DNA from: Acidimicrobiaceae bacterium
GTDB taxonomy: Bacteria; Actinomycetota; Acidimicrobiia; Acidimicrobiales; UBA8592
Reading direction: 5' to 3'
DNA: 62,637 bases
Assembly (NCBI GenBank): GCA_002709645.1
Contig: PAQG01000011.1
Span: forward strand, 1-62,637
In this document: positions 33,453 through 42,636 of the stretch, one piece after another
Position numbering within the stretch: position 1 is the stretch's first letter
How the letters are laid out: every line of letters starts with the position of its first letter
The notes under the pieces: model-generated
The model's input: the letters and a program-made list of their open reading frames with translations, nothing else
Database searches by the model: none
Told to the model about the DNA's origin: nothing
Position numbers and translations under genes: made by a program

Positions 33453-34714
33453 GCGAAGAATATTTTAAACGGGCGAAACTGGTTATGCCGGGTGGTGTCA
33501 ACTCTCCGGTTCGTTCTTTCCGTTCTGTTGGAGGAACACCATACTTCGTAGACCGAGCAGAGGGACCTTACGTCTGGAGTAGTGACGGGAAAAGATACAT
33601 TGATTACGTTATGAGCTACGGTCCCGGAATTGTCGGCCATTCACACCCTCAAATTATTGACGCAATTCAGCAAACATCAGGCAACGGAGCTACATACGGG
33701 GCTCCTACTTTTGCTGAAATTACGATTGCAGAGCAAATCTGCAATCGAGTAAAGGGAGTCGAAATGGTTCGGCTTGTTTCTAGCGGTACAGAAGCGACAA
33801 TGACTGCGATTCGTTTGGCGAGAGGCGCTACTGGGCGAGATAAGATAATGAAGTTCTCTGGGCATTACCACGGACATGCGGATAGTCTCCTCGCTGCTGG
33901 AGGAAGCGGAGTAGCTAATCAAGGGATATCAGGGTCGGCAGGAGTTCCCAAGAGTGCAGTAGCCGATACGATAGTCGCCCCTTGGAACGAGCTACCCGAA
34001 CTTGATGAATCCATAGCGGCTTTAATTCTCGAACCCCTTCCGGCCAATATGGGAATCGTGCCTCCCAGTCCAAACTTTCTGCTCGAGCTCCGCAAAGCCT
34101 GTGACAGCAAAGGAGTTCTGCTTATTTTTGATGAAGTGATTACCGGTTTTAGACTATCCAAAGGAGGGGCTTCACAATGGTATGGAGTGCAACCTGACCT
34201 CTGGTGTTTCGGGAAAGTTATTGGCGGAGGTCTGCCAATGGGAGCATATGCCGGCTCAAAAGAAATTATGAGCAACATTGCTCCGCTAGGTGATGTGTAT
34301 CAAGCAGGAACCCTGTCGGGAAACCCTATTGCTACTGCTGCTGGAATAGCACAGTTACAAATCCTCAATAACGATGCTGCATACGGAGCATTGACTGAGT
34401 CAGCTAGGAACCTAAGCGATGGCTTATCTGAGATATTCAAGAATGCTGGAATTGAAGCAGTCGTTCCCAGAGTCGGGACGCTATTGAGTATTTTCTTTAC
34501 CAAGGCGAAGCCAATCAATTTTGATCAAGCGCAATTAGCAGCGGAGAATGGTATGTATGCAAAGTTCTTTCATGGAATGCTAAAGCAAGGAGTCGCTTTG
34601 GCTCCAGGCCCTTACGAAGCTTTATTTCCAAGCCTCGCACATACAAGCGAGGTAATTGACGAAACTTTAGAAATTGCCAAGCAAACCGTTACTGAGATAA
34701 GCCAAAGTATTTAA
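33449..34714 (+). CDS. hemL: Glutamate-1-semialdehyde 2,1-aminomutase
   Basis: A 421-residue PLP enzyme of class III aminotransferase fold. VMPGGVNSPVRSF, VSSGTEATMTAIRLARG, KFSGHYHGHADSLL, LIFDEVITGFR and the PLP Lys in FGKVIGGGLPMGAYAG. It makes 5-aminolevulinate, the HemB substrate, and depends on PLP (PdxH). GTG start overlapping hemB; last gene of the heme operon. Confidence 0.97.
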   Translation: MSEEYFKRAKLVMPGGVNSPVRSFRSVGGTPYFVDRAEGPYVWSSDGKRYIDYVMSYGPGIVGHSHPQIIDAIQQTSGNGATYGAPTFAEITIAEQICNRVKGVEMVRLVSSGTEATMTAIRLARGATGRDKIMKFSGHYHGHADSLLAAGGSGVANQGISGSAGVPKSAVADTIVAPWNELPELDESIAALILEPLPANMGIVPPSPNFLLELRKACDSKGVLLIFDEVITGFRLSKGGASQWYGVQPDLWCFGKVIGGGLPMGAYAGSKEIMSNIAPLGDVYQAGTLSGNPIATAAGIAQLQILNNDAAYGALTESARNLSDGLSEIFKNAGIEAVVPRVGTLLSIFFTKAKPINFDQAQLAAENGMYAKFFHGMLKQGVALAPGPYEALFPSLAHTSEVIDETLEIAKQTVTEISQSI

Positions 34715-34783
34715 TGACAGACTCGCTTCAGCTTGCTTTAAATAGTTGACCTAGAATCTAACGACCCACGAAGCATACCTCGC

Positions 34784-34805
34784 AATTATTTATTGATAAT
34801 TTTTT
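34784..34805. terminator. AT-rich hairpin with T-run between hemL and pgi
   Basis: AATTAT (34784-34789) and ATAATT (34796-34801) with a 6-nt loop, the right arm running into T residues up to 34805. It sits between the convergent hemL and pgi stops, so it could end the heme operon. The stem is all A-T, so it is weak. Confidence 0.35.
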
Positions 34806-34811
34806 ATATCG

Positions 34812-36428
34812 TTATCTCTTCCATTCGTCGTAAATAGAAAGAAGCGACCTTGTAGAGGGGTCGAAGGAGGAATAGTCTTTGGTTGTCGAGATAGCGTTTC
34901 CGATATCTTCTGCGATTGATTTCCCGAGCTGAACTCCCTCTTGATCAAAGCTATTGATATTCCAGATAGCTCCCATCGTGAACACTTTGTGCTCATAAAA
35001 TGCGATGAGTTGGCCTAGAGAATAGGGCTCCAACCTTTTCCCTAGGATGGTTGTACTCGGCCTATTTCCATCTGCGTTATGGTGATTTGAATCATGACTG
35101 GAGCCCAGAGCAAGTGCCTTGCTTTGGGCAAAGCAATTTGCGACTAGGATTTCATGCTGGGGAAGAGATTTGTCTAAACGGCCCATAGAATTCCATGTTG
35201 GCTGAGAAAAGACCATGAAATCTATAGGAATAATGGTTGTTCCTTGATGAAGAAGTTGAAAGAAACTGTGCTGGGCCTTCGTTCCGATTCCACCTAGAAC
35301 AATAGGGCTGGTGTGTGCTGTGACTTTTTCGCCATTCTGAAGTGTATTTTTTCCATTACTTTCCATCTCCAACTGTTCAAGATAAGACGGAAAGTATTTC
35401 AAATCTTCTGAATAAGGTAATACAGCGTGATTTTCATAACCCAAAAAATTTCTGTTCCAAATACCAATTAAGCCCATGAGAACAGGAATATTCTCTGATA
35501 GATCAACCGATCTAAAATGATTGTCAATACTTCGGGCACCATCACGCAACATCTCATAATGGAGGCTCCCGAGTGCGATCATTAATGTAAGGCCCACTGA
35601 AGAGAAGATAGAGAATCTACCCCCAACCCAGTCCCATATTGAAAAGATGTTATTTTCTTGGATTCCAAGCTGTACAGCTTTCTCTGCATTAGCAGTTACA
35701 GCAGCTAGATGTTTCTTAAGAACTTCCTCCCCACTTCCTAAGCGTTTCTGAAGCCATTTAATGGCTGTTTCAGCATTTTTTATTGTTTCCTTTGTAGCGA
35801 ACGATTTAGAATTGATGATGAATAGGGTCGACTCGGGATCTAAGTCTTCCAGTTTAGAAACAATGTCAGAAGGATCAATATTCGAAACAAAGCGAAGGGA
35901 TCCGTCCCAGATTGCATAGTCTTTTAATGCTGTAGAAGTCATTAATGGGCCTAGGTGAGATCCCCCTATGCCGATATTTACAACCGTGCTGATTTCTTTG
36001 CCTGTGGCTCCGCGCCAACCCCCATCTCGAACCTCACTGGCGAAGTTCATAGTTTTCCTCAACTCAGAGCGAATTATGTCATCCACATCCACTTCAGAAG
36101 TGCCTGGTGAACGGAGAGCTGTATGAAGAGCGGGACGGTTCTCAGAAATATTCACCGTCTCGCCAGTGAATAAGTCATTTATCTTTCTCGGGAGTTCAAG
36201 TTCATAAGCTAAAGCAACAAGAAGGTTAAGTGTTTCTTTAGTTATCATTTGCTTGGAAAAGTCAATATAAAAATCGCCCCAAGGATTTCTTTCATCATTA
36301 AATCTAAAAGACAGATCTTCTAAACGAGAAGAATCTCCAAGCAATAACTCTTTCAAGTTGTTTGCTTTGAGCTCTGAACTATGTCTGGATAGCTCTTTCC
36401 ATTGTTGAGTATCAGTTGGGTCAATCAC
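34812..36428 (-). CDS. pgi: Glucose-6-phosphate isomerase
   Basis: A 538-residue phosphoglucose isomerase. IGIGGSHLGP, the phosphate loop FIINSKSFATKET, GGRFSIFSSVGL, the base Glu in LEMESNGK, the His in ASHDS/HHNADGNRPST region and the Lys in SFDQEGVQLGK are all visible. It interconverts glucose-6-P and fructose-6-P. It lies 22 bp downstream of the cytochrome c gene, probably as read-through. Confidence 0.97.
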   Translation of the reverse strand: MIDPTDTQQWKELSRHSSELKANNLKELLLGDSSRLEDLSFRFNDERNPWGDFYIDFSKQMITKETLNLLVALAYELELPRKINDLFTGETVNISENRPALHTALRSPGTSEVDVDDIIRSELRKTMNFASEVRDGGWRGATGKEISTVVNIGIGGSHLGPLMTSTALKDYAIWDGSLRFVSNIDPSDIVSKLEDLDPESTLFIINSKSFATKETIKNAETAIKWLQKRLGSGEEVLKKHLAAVTANAEKAVQLGIQENNIFSIWDWVGGRFSIFSSVGLTLMIALGSLHYEMLRDGARSIDNHFRSVDLSENIPVLMGLIGIWNRNFLGYENHAVLPYSEDLKYFPSYLEQLEMESNGKNTLQNGEKVTAHTSPIVLGGIGTKAQHSFFQLLHQGTTIIPIDFMVFSQPTWNSMGRLDKSLPQHEILVANCFAQSKALALGSSHDSNHHNADGNRPSTTILGKRLEPYSLGQLIAFYEHKVFTMGAIWNINSFDQEGVQLGKSIAEDIGNAISTTKDYSSFDPSTRSLLSIYDEWKR

Positions 36429-36450
36429 ATTACTATGATTGCACGTTATT

Positions 36451-37266
36451 TCAGTTAGATGCTTCTTCTAACGTTTCTTCGTATGCTTCCATTGCTTCAG
36501 GGTTTATTTCAATGAACTCCATAAAGCTTGCAGCAATAGATTGCGGAGAAACACCAAGTTCCCATTCCGGAAGTTCTCCAGATTCAGCCCACATAATATA
36601 AGCCTCTAATTCTGCTGAATCCTGTAGTCCATGCGTTACTCGTTCATAGAGGACAACTTCAAGAATTTCTATAGGCTCCAAAGCTGCAAAATTAGGCATA
36701 ACTCCCTGATTTTGAGAAATTCGCTGACCATCTTCTCTATCGGGATCGCCATAAGGAGTTCCAGCTTGTGATGAGCCATTCACTACCCAAGCAATATGGC
36801 TCTCAACATCTGGGAATGTTTTTACTACTTCTCCCTCATTGAGTTGGTATCCAACCCCACCACCACCTCCTGCGCCGTGGCAAGCCGAACATTGTGCATA
36901 TACTGCACCACCTGCAGCAATGACCCCTTCATCATCGTAAGTAGGTTCTTCCAACGTTCCCCAAATCATAAATGCCCAAATGGGAATGAATAATGCCACA
37001 GGCGCCATCCAAACTGGGATCTTTTTTCGCTCTTGAGCTGCTAGAACCCAAGGGGCAATTGGTTTCGGCGGTTCCACTTTTTCAATTTCTGGTTCCGTAA
37101 CAACAGGTTCAACAGGGGCAGCCTCAGTAGTAGCAACGGCAGTTTCAGAAGAGCTTTCACTAGCTGCTTCCCCACCTGGATCAGCCCCAGTGAGGCGAGT
37201 TCGAGCCTCCCGAGACCGTTCTAGTAAATAATCAGGTATTTCAACCACTGCAGCCTCCAAGGCCAA
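36451..37266 (-). CDS. Membrane-anchored monoheme cytochrome c with shared N-terminal motif
   Basis: A 271-residue protein. Residues 9-25 are V-E-I-P-D-Y-L-L-E-R-S-R-E-A-R-T-R, the motif also found in two other respiratory proteins of the window. A Pro/Glu/Ala-rich linker, one transmembrane helix (about 85-105) and a cytochrome c domain with CSACH and an M-P-N-F axial Met candidate follow. It is a likely electron carrier between the b6f-like complex and the caa3 oxidase. It is divergent from the super-cluster at 37831 and shares its 564-bp control region. Confidence 0.85.
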   Translation of the reverse strand: MALEAAVVEIPDYLLERSREARTRLTGADPGGEAASESSSETAVATTEAAPVEPVVTEPEIEKVEPPKPIAPWVLAAQERKKIPVWMAPVALFIPIWAFMIWGTLEEPTYDDEGVIAAGGAVYAQCSACHGAGGGGGVGYQLNEGEVVKTFPDVESHIAWVVNGSSQAGTPYGDPDREDGQRISQNQGVMPNFAALEPIEILEVVLYERVTHGLQDSAELEAYIMWAESGELPEWELGVSPQSIAASFMEFIEINPEAMEAYEETLEEASN

Positions 37267-37830
37267 GTATTAGAGAAAAATATTCGCGTTCATCTGAAGA
37301 GAAAGTCCATATATCTTTTTTCATGTGCTTTCCGGATTCAAACATGTGCACTCGGTACACTACCCTTCCTTTTCTACTAGGGGTTTATCCCAAACAAAAA
37401 CTATAGGGGCCTCTAAACGCTGTGTCTTACGCTTCATAAGAATAGTTCCCAAACATAGATGTTCGCCTAGTCAAGGCAAACCCTTTTCTTTTTTGTGGAA
37501 GATCCACGAATGACAGAATACATTGCTTCACTGGTTTGTTTGCCGACCCTCAAATGATCCTTTCACACGAAATCGCCAAAAGAGAGAATGGGGTAGCAAA
37601 ATGCACAATTTAACTCTTCAAAAATCACGACCAAAGGTTGTCAACGTGTTCCGCAAAAGCCCCTAAGATTAGGGATGAGAACAAACTTAAACTCTCTTAT
37701 TCACCCTTTTATATAAGAAGGGTGCCACGATGTGTAGAAGGACGAAATCTAGTGGTAAAAATTACATAAGCGCTTATGCTCAAAGTGAGTAAAAGCATAC
37801 TTGTGAACCACTCACGAGGGGAAGTAAAAA
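37267..37830. promoter_or_regulatory. 564-bp divergent control region of the respiratory super-cluster
   Basis: No gene is seen here. It separates the cytochrome c gene (minus) from the long plus-strand cluster. Visible signals are the palindrome CCCTAA-GA-TTAGGG (37661-37674), a 7-bp hairpin CACCCTT/AAGGGTG (37702-37724) and the 14-bp perfect palindrome CATAAGCGCTTATG (37765-37778). A purine-rich site GAGGGGAAG precedes GTG 37831. TTGTCA at 37638 could be a -35, but its best -10 (TAAGAT) is 20 bp away, so the promoter is not fixed. Confidence 0.5.
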
Positions 37831-38427
37831 GTGGCCCAACGAAGGCCTATTGATGTAGCAGTAACGAAATTCTACGGAGCAATGATTACAGCGACCGTAG
37901 CTATATTCGCCATCGTGGCTTTTTGGGTTGGGCTTACTCGAGACTTCAATGGCCGCCAGTTCCCCTACCTAGACACGGCCTTCGTTTTAAGCTGGCTCAT
38001 TGCAGTTGTAATGACCATAGGGATTCTTGAATACGCACGCCGACGATCAATTGAACAAGAGGCAACTTGGGCTGAAGCTAGCATCTGGTCCGTCTATGTT
38101 TTCCTCTACCTATTTTGGATCTATGGAGTAGTCCCCCATCAATGGCTGGCATTCACCGAAGCTGGCCTATCATGGCGCAGTGATAAAGAATTCATTGGCC
38201 CCACCGGACTTGGTTTCACCAATGGGGAGGGAATAATACAATGGGCATTGCCGTTTCAACTTAACTACCAAGTTGTCGGGCACCTTATAGTCGTCGTGAT
38301 TTATGGCTTGGGGCTTGTAGCTAACGTAGTTCTTTGGTCTATCTGGCAGAACCGCGGGAAAGTAGCTCCTCCTGAAATTGAAGAATCTACTTATGGACGT
38401 CCGTTACTAAGAGAAGGAGCATCATAA
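37831..38427 (+). CDS. Four-helix membrane protein of the b6f-like complex cluster, unknown
   Basis: A 198-residue protein with four hydrophobic segments (about 13-35, 48-70, 84-110, 150-175) and a Trp-rich loop W-A-E-A-S-I-W-S-V-Y. GTG start with GAGGGG upstream. It ends directly at the ATG of the ferredoxin gene. No family recognised; position makes it a probable subunit of the quinol:cytochrome c complex. Confidence 0.78.
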   Translation: MAQRRPIDVAVTKFYGAMITATVAIFAIVAFWVGLTRDFNGRQFPYLDTAFVLSWLIAVVMTIGILEYARRRSIEQEATWAEASIWSVYVFLYLFWIYGVVPHQWLAFTEAGLSWRSDKEFIGPTGLGFTNGEGIIQWALPFQLNYQVVGHLIVVVIYGLGLVANVVLWSIWQNRGKVAPPEIEESTYGRPLLREGAS

Positions 38428-38844
38428 ATGGGTATTCTAGATGCAAATCCTCCTCTGCCAGAATTTCGTGATGATTATGTTCTGCAAGAAGTTGATCGTG
38501 ACTGGCTAGCAAAAGCTGTTAAACCAAAGCAATTTATCCACATTGATCAATCCGAATGCATTATGTGTGAAGGTTGCGTTGATATTTGCCCATGGAAATG
38601 TATTCACATGGTGCGACCAGAAGCAATTGATGTTGCTATAGGTACGGAACAACCAGGAGATGACCCAACCGACCATGTTATTTTCACAATTGATGATGAT
38701 GTTTGTACCCGTTGTGCTCTTTGTGTTGATAGGTGCCCTACTGGTGTCATTATTCTTGGAAAAGTAGAAGACCCACCTGCAGATGGGGATAAACATCAAA
38801 GAATGCCTACTTATGGATATGGCTATGGGATGCGGTTGGGTTAA
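38428..38844 (+). CDS. Dicluster 4Fe-4S ferredoxin of the b6f-like complex
   Basis: A 138-residue ferredoxin with two complete 4Fe-4S motifs: CIMCEGCVDICPWKC and CTRCALCVDRCPTGV, spaced about 45 residues apart with an acidic insert. No membrane segment. It lies between the membrane protein and cytochrome b6-like genes, so it is probably an integral electron-transfer partner, passing electrons to or from the quinone-reducing side. That role is inferred. Confidence 0.9.
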   Translation: MGILDANPPLPEFRDDYVLQEVDRDWLAKAVKPKQFIHIDQSECIMCEGCVDICPWKCIHMVRPEAIDVAIGTEQPGDDPTDHVIFTIDDDVCTRCALCVDRCPTGVIILGKVEDPPADGDKHQRMPTYGYGYGMRLG

Positions 38845-38905
38845 GAAGAAATGGCAAAAAAGATTGATATGCAAGATAAATCAAAGATCAAGGTAAGGAA
38901 TTAAC

Positions 38906-39670
38906 GTGGCAAAACAGTCACTCAGTGAGAAACTCGCTGATATATCTGAAAAAACAAAATCTTCTCAGGCGTGGAATTCTATTTTTCGCCCAGGTTCAAT
39001 TTTTAGGAAAGGGTATTCCGATAGTCCCCGAAACAGATCATACGTTGTCATGAATAGTTTGATCTATCATCTCCATCCGGTAAAGGTAAAGCGACACGCG
39101 GTTAAGGTCAGCTACACGCTTTGTTTAGGAGGCCTTAGTTTCTTCTTATTCATCCTTCTTACGGTTACGGGTATTTTCTTGATGTTCTTTTATCGACCAA
39201 CAGCTGCTCAAGCGTGGGATGATATTTATACGTTACAGACCTCTGTTACATTCGGACTGCTAGTTAGAAATATGCACAGATGGGCTGCTCACCTGATGGT
39301 ATTGTCTGTCTTCTTACACATGGCTCGTGTCTTCTATCATGGGGCTTACAAAGCACCGAGAGAATTTAATTGGGTTATTGGGGTTATCCTCCTCACATTA
39401 ACCCTCCTCCTCTCGTTCACCGGTTATTTACTCCCATGGGACCAACTAGCTCTTTGGGCTGTGACAGTCGGTACAAATATGATGGGGTATACCCCTGTCT
39501 TTGGTGACCAAGTACGCTTTGTTCTTTTGGGTGGAGTGGAAATAGGGACAGACACACTACTTCGGTGGTATGTCCTCCACGTGCTCATGTTGCCATTCGT
39601 AGCAGTTATTTTTATGGCGATTCATTTTTGGCGAGTAAGGAAAGACGGAGGTATCTCAGGTCCGCTTTAG
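38906..39670 (+). CDS. Cytochrome b6-type N-terminal cytochrome b subunit
   Basis: A 254-residue, four-helix cytochrome b. Heme ligands H124/H138 (MHRWAAHLMVLSVFLH) and H225/H240 (LHVLMLPFVAVIFMAIH). The 14 residues between the second pair are the b6f-type spacing. C73 in Y-T-L-C-L-G-G aligns with the Cys that binds heme ci in chloroplast cytochrome b6 (F-Y-C-L-G-G). FYRPT and GYLLPWDQ are conserved. It is split from the C-terminal half (39684), unlike standard actinobacterial QcrB. GTG start. Confidence 0.93.
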   Translation: MAKQSLSEKLADISEKTKSSQAWNSIFRPGSIFRKGYSDSPRNRSYVVMNSLIYHLHPVKVKRHAVKVSYTLCLGGLSFFLFILLTVTGIFLMFFYRPTAAQAWDDIYTLQTSVTFGLLVRNMHRWAAHLMVLSVFLHMARVFYHGAYKAPREFNWVIGVILLTLTLLLSFTGYLLPWDQLALWAVTVGTNMMGYTPVFGDQVRFVLLGGVEIGTDTLLRWYVLHVLMLPFVAVIFMAIHFWRVRKDGGISGPL

Positions 39671-39683
39671 GACGAGAAAAAAT

Positions 39684-40409
39684 ATGGCTGAAATTCCTGA
39701 ACATTTACTGAAAAGAGCAGAAGAAGCAAAAGCGCGTGCAAGCGCTGAGGAGAGTAGCGAACCTAGTTCTGATCAATCATCTGAAACAAAAGTTCCTGAA
39801 GAACTACTTGACCGGACTAAAGCTGCTAGCGACCGAGAAACGGTACTCGCTACCCAAGACTCAGGAGCGCAAGTTGAATCACCGCCGCCACCGCCCACGA
39901 CTGCTGGTCCGGCTGGTCACACTCAGAGGCTACTTGCTGTAGTTAAATCTGGTTCTATTCAAGATGTGAAACTAAAACCAGTGGACAAAGTTCATGTTTG
40001 GCCGCATCTCCTTGTTGTCGAATTTGTCGCTGCTTTAGCAGTAACTGCTTTTTCTGTTGTTTTCTCAATATTCGTTAACGCTCCGCTTCTTGAATTGGCG
40101 AATTTCAATCAGACTCCAAACCCCTCAAAGGCGCCTTGGTACTTCTTAGGTTTGCAAGAACTCCTAACGATGTTTCACCCAATGGTCGCGGGAGTGACAA
40201 TTCCAGGTTTAGCCCTATTTCTATTGATTTTGGCACCGTACATTGACAAAAATCCTTCTAATAAACCTGAAGATCGGAAGTTCGCTATTTCGCTAATGAC
40301 AATTCATTTAATGTTTTGGGCAGTTCTCGTCATGATTGGATCATTCTTCCGCGGCCCTGGATTCAACTTCATATTCCCTTGGGCAGATGGGCTCTTCTTC
40401 GAACTATGA
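39684..40409 (+). CDS. Cytochrome b C-terminal half (subunit IV-like) with N-terminal motif
   Basis: A 241-residue protein. Residues 1-20 are M-A-E-I-P-E-H-L-L-K-R-A-E-E-A-K-A-R-A and a second, weaker copy follows (V-P-E-E-L-L-D-R-T). After a Pro-rich linker come three helices of the cytochrome b C-terminal domain: TPNPSKAPWYFLGLQELL carries the quinol-site motif as A-P-W-Y in place of P-E-W-Y. Together with the preceding gene it completes a b6f-type cytochrome b. Confidence 0.92.
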   Translation: MAEIPEHLLKRAEEAKARASAEESSEPSSDQSSETKVPEELLDRTKAASDRETVLATQDSGAQVESPPPPPTTAGPAGHTQRLLAVVKSGSIQDVKLKPVDKVHVWPHLLVVEFVAALAVTAFSVVFSIFVNAPLLELANFNQTPNPSKAPWYFLGLQELLTMFHPMVAGVTIPGLALFLLILAPYIDKNPSNKPEDRKFAISLMTIHLMFWAVLVMIGSFFRGPGFNFIFPWADGLFFEL

Positions 40410-40473
40410 TTTTCTCTCTACCCACTGTTATCTACTCAACTAATAGAACTGTTGAAGAGAGCAAAGGCCATCA

Positions 40474-41343
40474 ATGGTAGTTCTTGCATTTGCCATTCCT
40501 GCTGTCGTAATACTTGGGTCACTCCTACTTTTTGCTGCTTCTCGGAATAACGAAACTAGGAAAGCTGAAGGTCAACTGAGTAAAGAAACTCGTCAACGCG
40601 ATCTAGATGCCCAAGTAACTGGTGTAGAAACTTCAAAGGAACCGGCACATATCAGCGGACGGGATATAGAGAAAGCAGCTGTAATTGAAAGGCTTGGAGG
40701 GGGAGAGATTGAGGTACCGGAGACAGCTGCACCAATTCCATGGACTGCCCCAGATGAAGAAGCCGTTGGAGTGGCAAGGAGACAATTTCTCAATAGAAGC
40801 ATTGTTGGTTTGATGGGGCTATCAATAAGTAGTTTCGGGGCAGCCTGTATTGCGTTTCTCTATGGTGGAGGAGGCGGAGGTGGTTTTGGCTCTAAAATCA
40901 AAGTTGGTAGTGTTACGGATGTAGAAGCCAGAGTTGATGCAGCCAATGGGTTTCTTTACGTCCCTGAAGGACGGATGTGGGTCACTAAGTACCCTGCAGG
41001 TTCAATTAAGAAAGCAGAAGCTGCGTATTCAGCGCCTGAACTCGCGGGAATGCAATCAGGTCTTGTTGCCCTCTATCAGAAATGCCCTCATTTAGGCTGC
41101 CGGGTACCTGAATGCCTGACATCCCAATGGTTTGAGTGCCCCTGTCATGGGTCACAATACAATCGTGTTGGAGAGAAACGAGGCGGACCAGCTCCAAGGG
41201 GAATGGACCGTTTCGCGATGGAAGTAAACGATGGAGTTTTTGTAGTAGATACGGGGACCATAATTCAAGGACCTCCAATTGGGACAAATACAACTGGACA
41301 AGAAGCAGAAGGACCTAACTGCATTGGGCAGTCAGATCATTAA
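40474..41343 (+). CDS. Rieske iron-sulfur protein
   Basis: A 289-residue Rieske protein. One helix at the N-terminus (about 3-22) and another at about 110-135 preceded by RRQFLNRS, followed by a Gly-rich hinge. Cluster boxes are CPHLGC and CPCHGSQY. It oxidises quinol at the outer face of the b6f-like complex. ATG 40474. Genes before and after belong to the same complex. Confidence 0.95.
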   Translation: MVVLAFAIPAVVILGSLLLFAASRNNETRKAEGQLSKETRQRDLDAQVTGVETSKEPAHISGRDIEKAAVIERLGGGEIEVPETAAPIPWTAPDEEAVGVARRQFLNRSIVGLMGLSISSFGAACIAFLYGGGGGGGFGSKIKVGSVTDVEARVDAANGFLYVPEGRMWVTKYPAGSIKKAEAAYSAPELAGMQSGLVALYQKCPHLGCRVPECLTSQWFECPCHGSQYNRVGEKRGGPAPRGMDRFAMEVNDGVFVVDTGTIIQGPPIGTNTTGQEAEGPNCIGQSDH

Positions 41344-41373
41344 CGAGAAAAACAAAGAAGAAATAACGGACAC

Positions 41374-42636
41374 ATGATAATTTACGCAGCATCCACACAA
41401 AGAACGATTGGGCTGGTTCTAGCTATAATCGTTGCTGCCGGTTTTGCTCTTTATGTCCTTGTTAATATCCGCGCTGGACGGAAGGAAATAGGCGCTGAAG
41501 TAGAACTTGCTCCAAACAGAAAAAAATATTTCGACGATGAGGTACTTGAAACAAGAAGGCTTGATATTGCGCTCACTGCCGGAGTAGCAGTTTTGATAAT
41601 TATCGCACTTTGCTTGCCACTTTATTGGTTAGGAGAGCCAGGAAGACAAGAGGGCTTTGATAATTTCACCTATGACCAATTCGCTAGTAGAGGTGGAGAA
41701 GAATATGAAGAACTTTGCGCCCAATGCCATGGTGCAGCTGGAGTAGGTGGCCAAGCTGCTTACACAGTCCTTGACGAACAAGGAAGGTATATTGCCGGTG
41801 TGAGCTGGACAGCACCAGCTCTAAATACAATTCTTTACCGTTTTACGGAAACTGAAGTAACCCACATTCTTAATTACGGTCGCCCTCAATCACCAATGCC
41901 TGCTTGGGGTGGCCCGGGTGGCGGACCGTTAACAAGCCAGCAACTTGAGACGATCGTTGAGTACTTAATTGAGATTCAGTTAACTCCTGAACAGATGGCA
42001 TCAGAGGTCCAAGAGGGACTTCGTGAAAGCGTCCTCAAGGAAGTTCGAGATCTAAACCTTGAAGCAACAGATTCTGAGTTAGTGGAACTTTACAATGACC
42101 TTTTCGATGGGTTGGGAGACGCTTACCTACATGATTTGGAAATCAGACAAAATCCTGAAGCAGATGTGGAAGAAATTGAAGAAGCGAAAGAAGATCTCCA
42201 GCATTTGTTAGATGATTACCTTGTGGATCTCGCAGAGAAGAATGCTGCTAAATACGGAGAATATCTCTTCAATAATCCCGCCGGTGCTGGAGCGTACGCA
42301 TGTGCTAGATGCCATACTGCCGGATCTTCATGGAATGCTGATAATGAATTGGCTATGAATCCTAATCTCCAAGGCCTAATAAATGCTGAAGTCCCTGGAG
42401 GTGGAGGATTTGGGCCCTCCCTTATCGGAGTTACATCGCAATTCTCATCCGCAGAAGACCAGTCAGCATTTGTATCTGTAGGTTGTGAACCAAACTTGCA
42501 ATACGGCCTTAATGGAGTTTGTGAACCTTCAGGTCAAATGCCCGGATTTGGACCAAATGCCACAGAATTGGAAGGCAGCATGCTTTCTTTAGAGCAGATT
42601 GCGGCAATCGTTGAGTATGAAAGAGGACTTGAATGA
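41374..42636 (+). CDS. Membrane-anchored diheme cytochrome c
   Basis: A 420-residue protein. Two hydrophobic segments (about 10-30 and 70-90) precede two cytochrome c domains, with heme motifs CAQCH (about 115) and CARCH (about 310), each followed by a Met candidate (SPMPAWGG and GQMPGFGPN). An acidic coiled stretch separates the domains. It replaces the single cytochrome f/c1 of other complexes, as the diheme QcrC does in actinobacteria. Its stop overlaps the next gene (ATGA). Confidence 0.9.
   Translation: MIIYAASTQRTIGLVLAIIVAAGFALYVLVNIRAGRKEIGAEVELAPNRKKYFDDEVLETRRLDIALTAGVAVLIIIALCLPLYWLGEPGRQEGFDNFTYDQFASRGGEEYEELCAQCHGAAGVGGQAAYTVLDEQGRYIAGVSWTAPALNTILYRFTETEVTHILNYGRPQSPMPAWGGPGGGPLTSQQLETIVEYLIEIQLTPEQMASEVQEGLRESVLKEVRDLNLEATDSELVELYNDLFDGLGDAYLHDLEIRQNPEADVEEIEEAKEDLQHLLDDYLVDLAEKNAAKYGEYLFNNPAGAGAYACARCHTAGSSWNADNELAMNPNLQGLINAEVPGGGGFGPSLIGVTSQFSSAEDQSAFVSVGCEPNLQYGLNGVCEPSGQMPGFGPNATELEGSMLSLEQIAAIVEYERGLE

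Noticed and set aside
38851-38904. 17-codon frame between ferredoxin and cytochrome b6-like genes
   Set aside because: Very short, Lys-rich and without a distinct ribosome binding site; probably chance.
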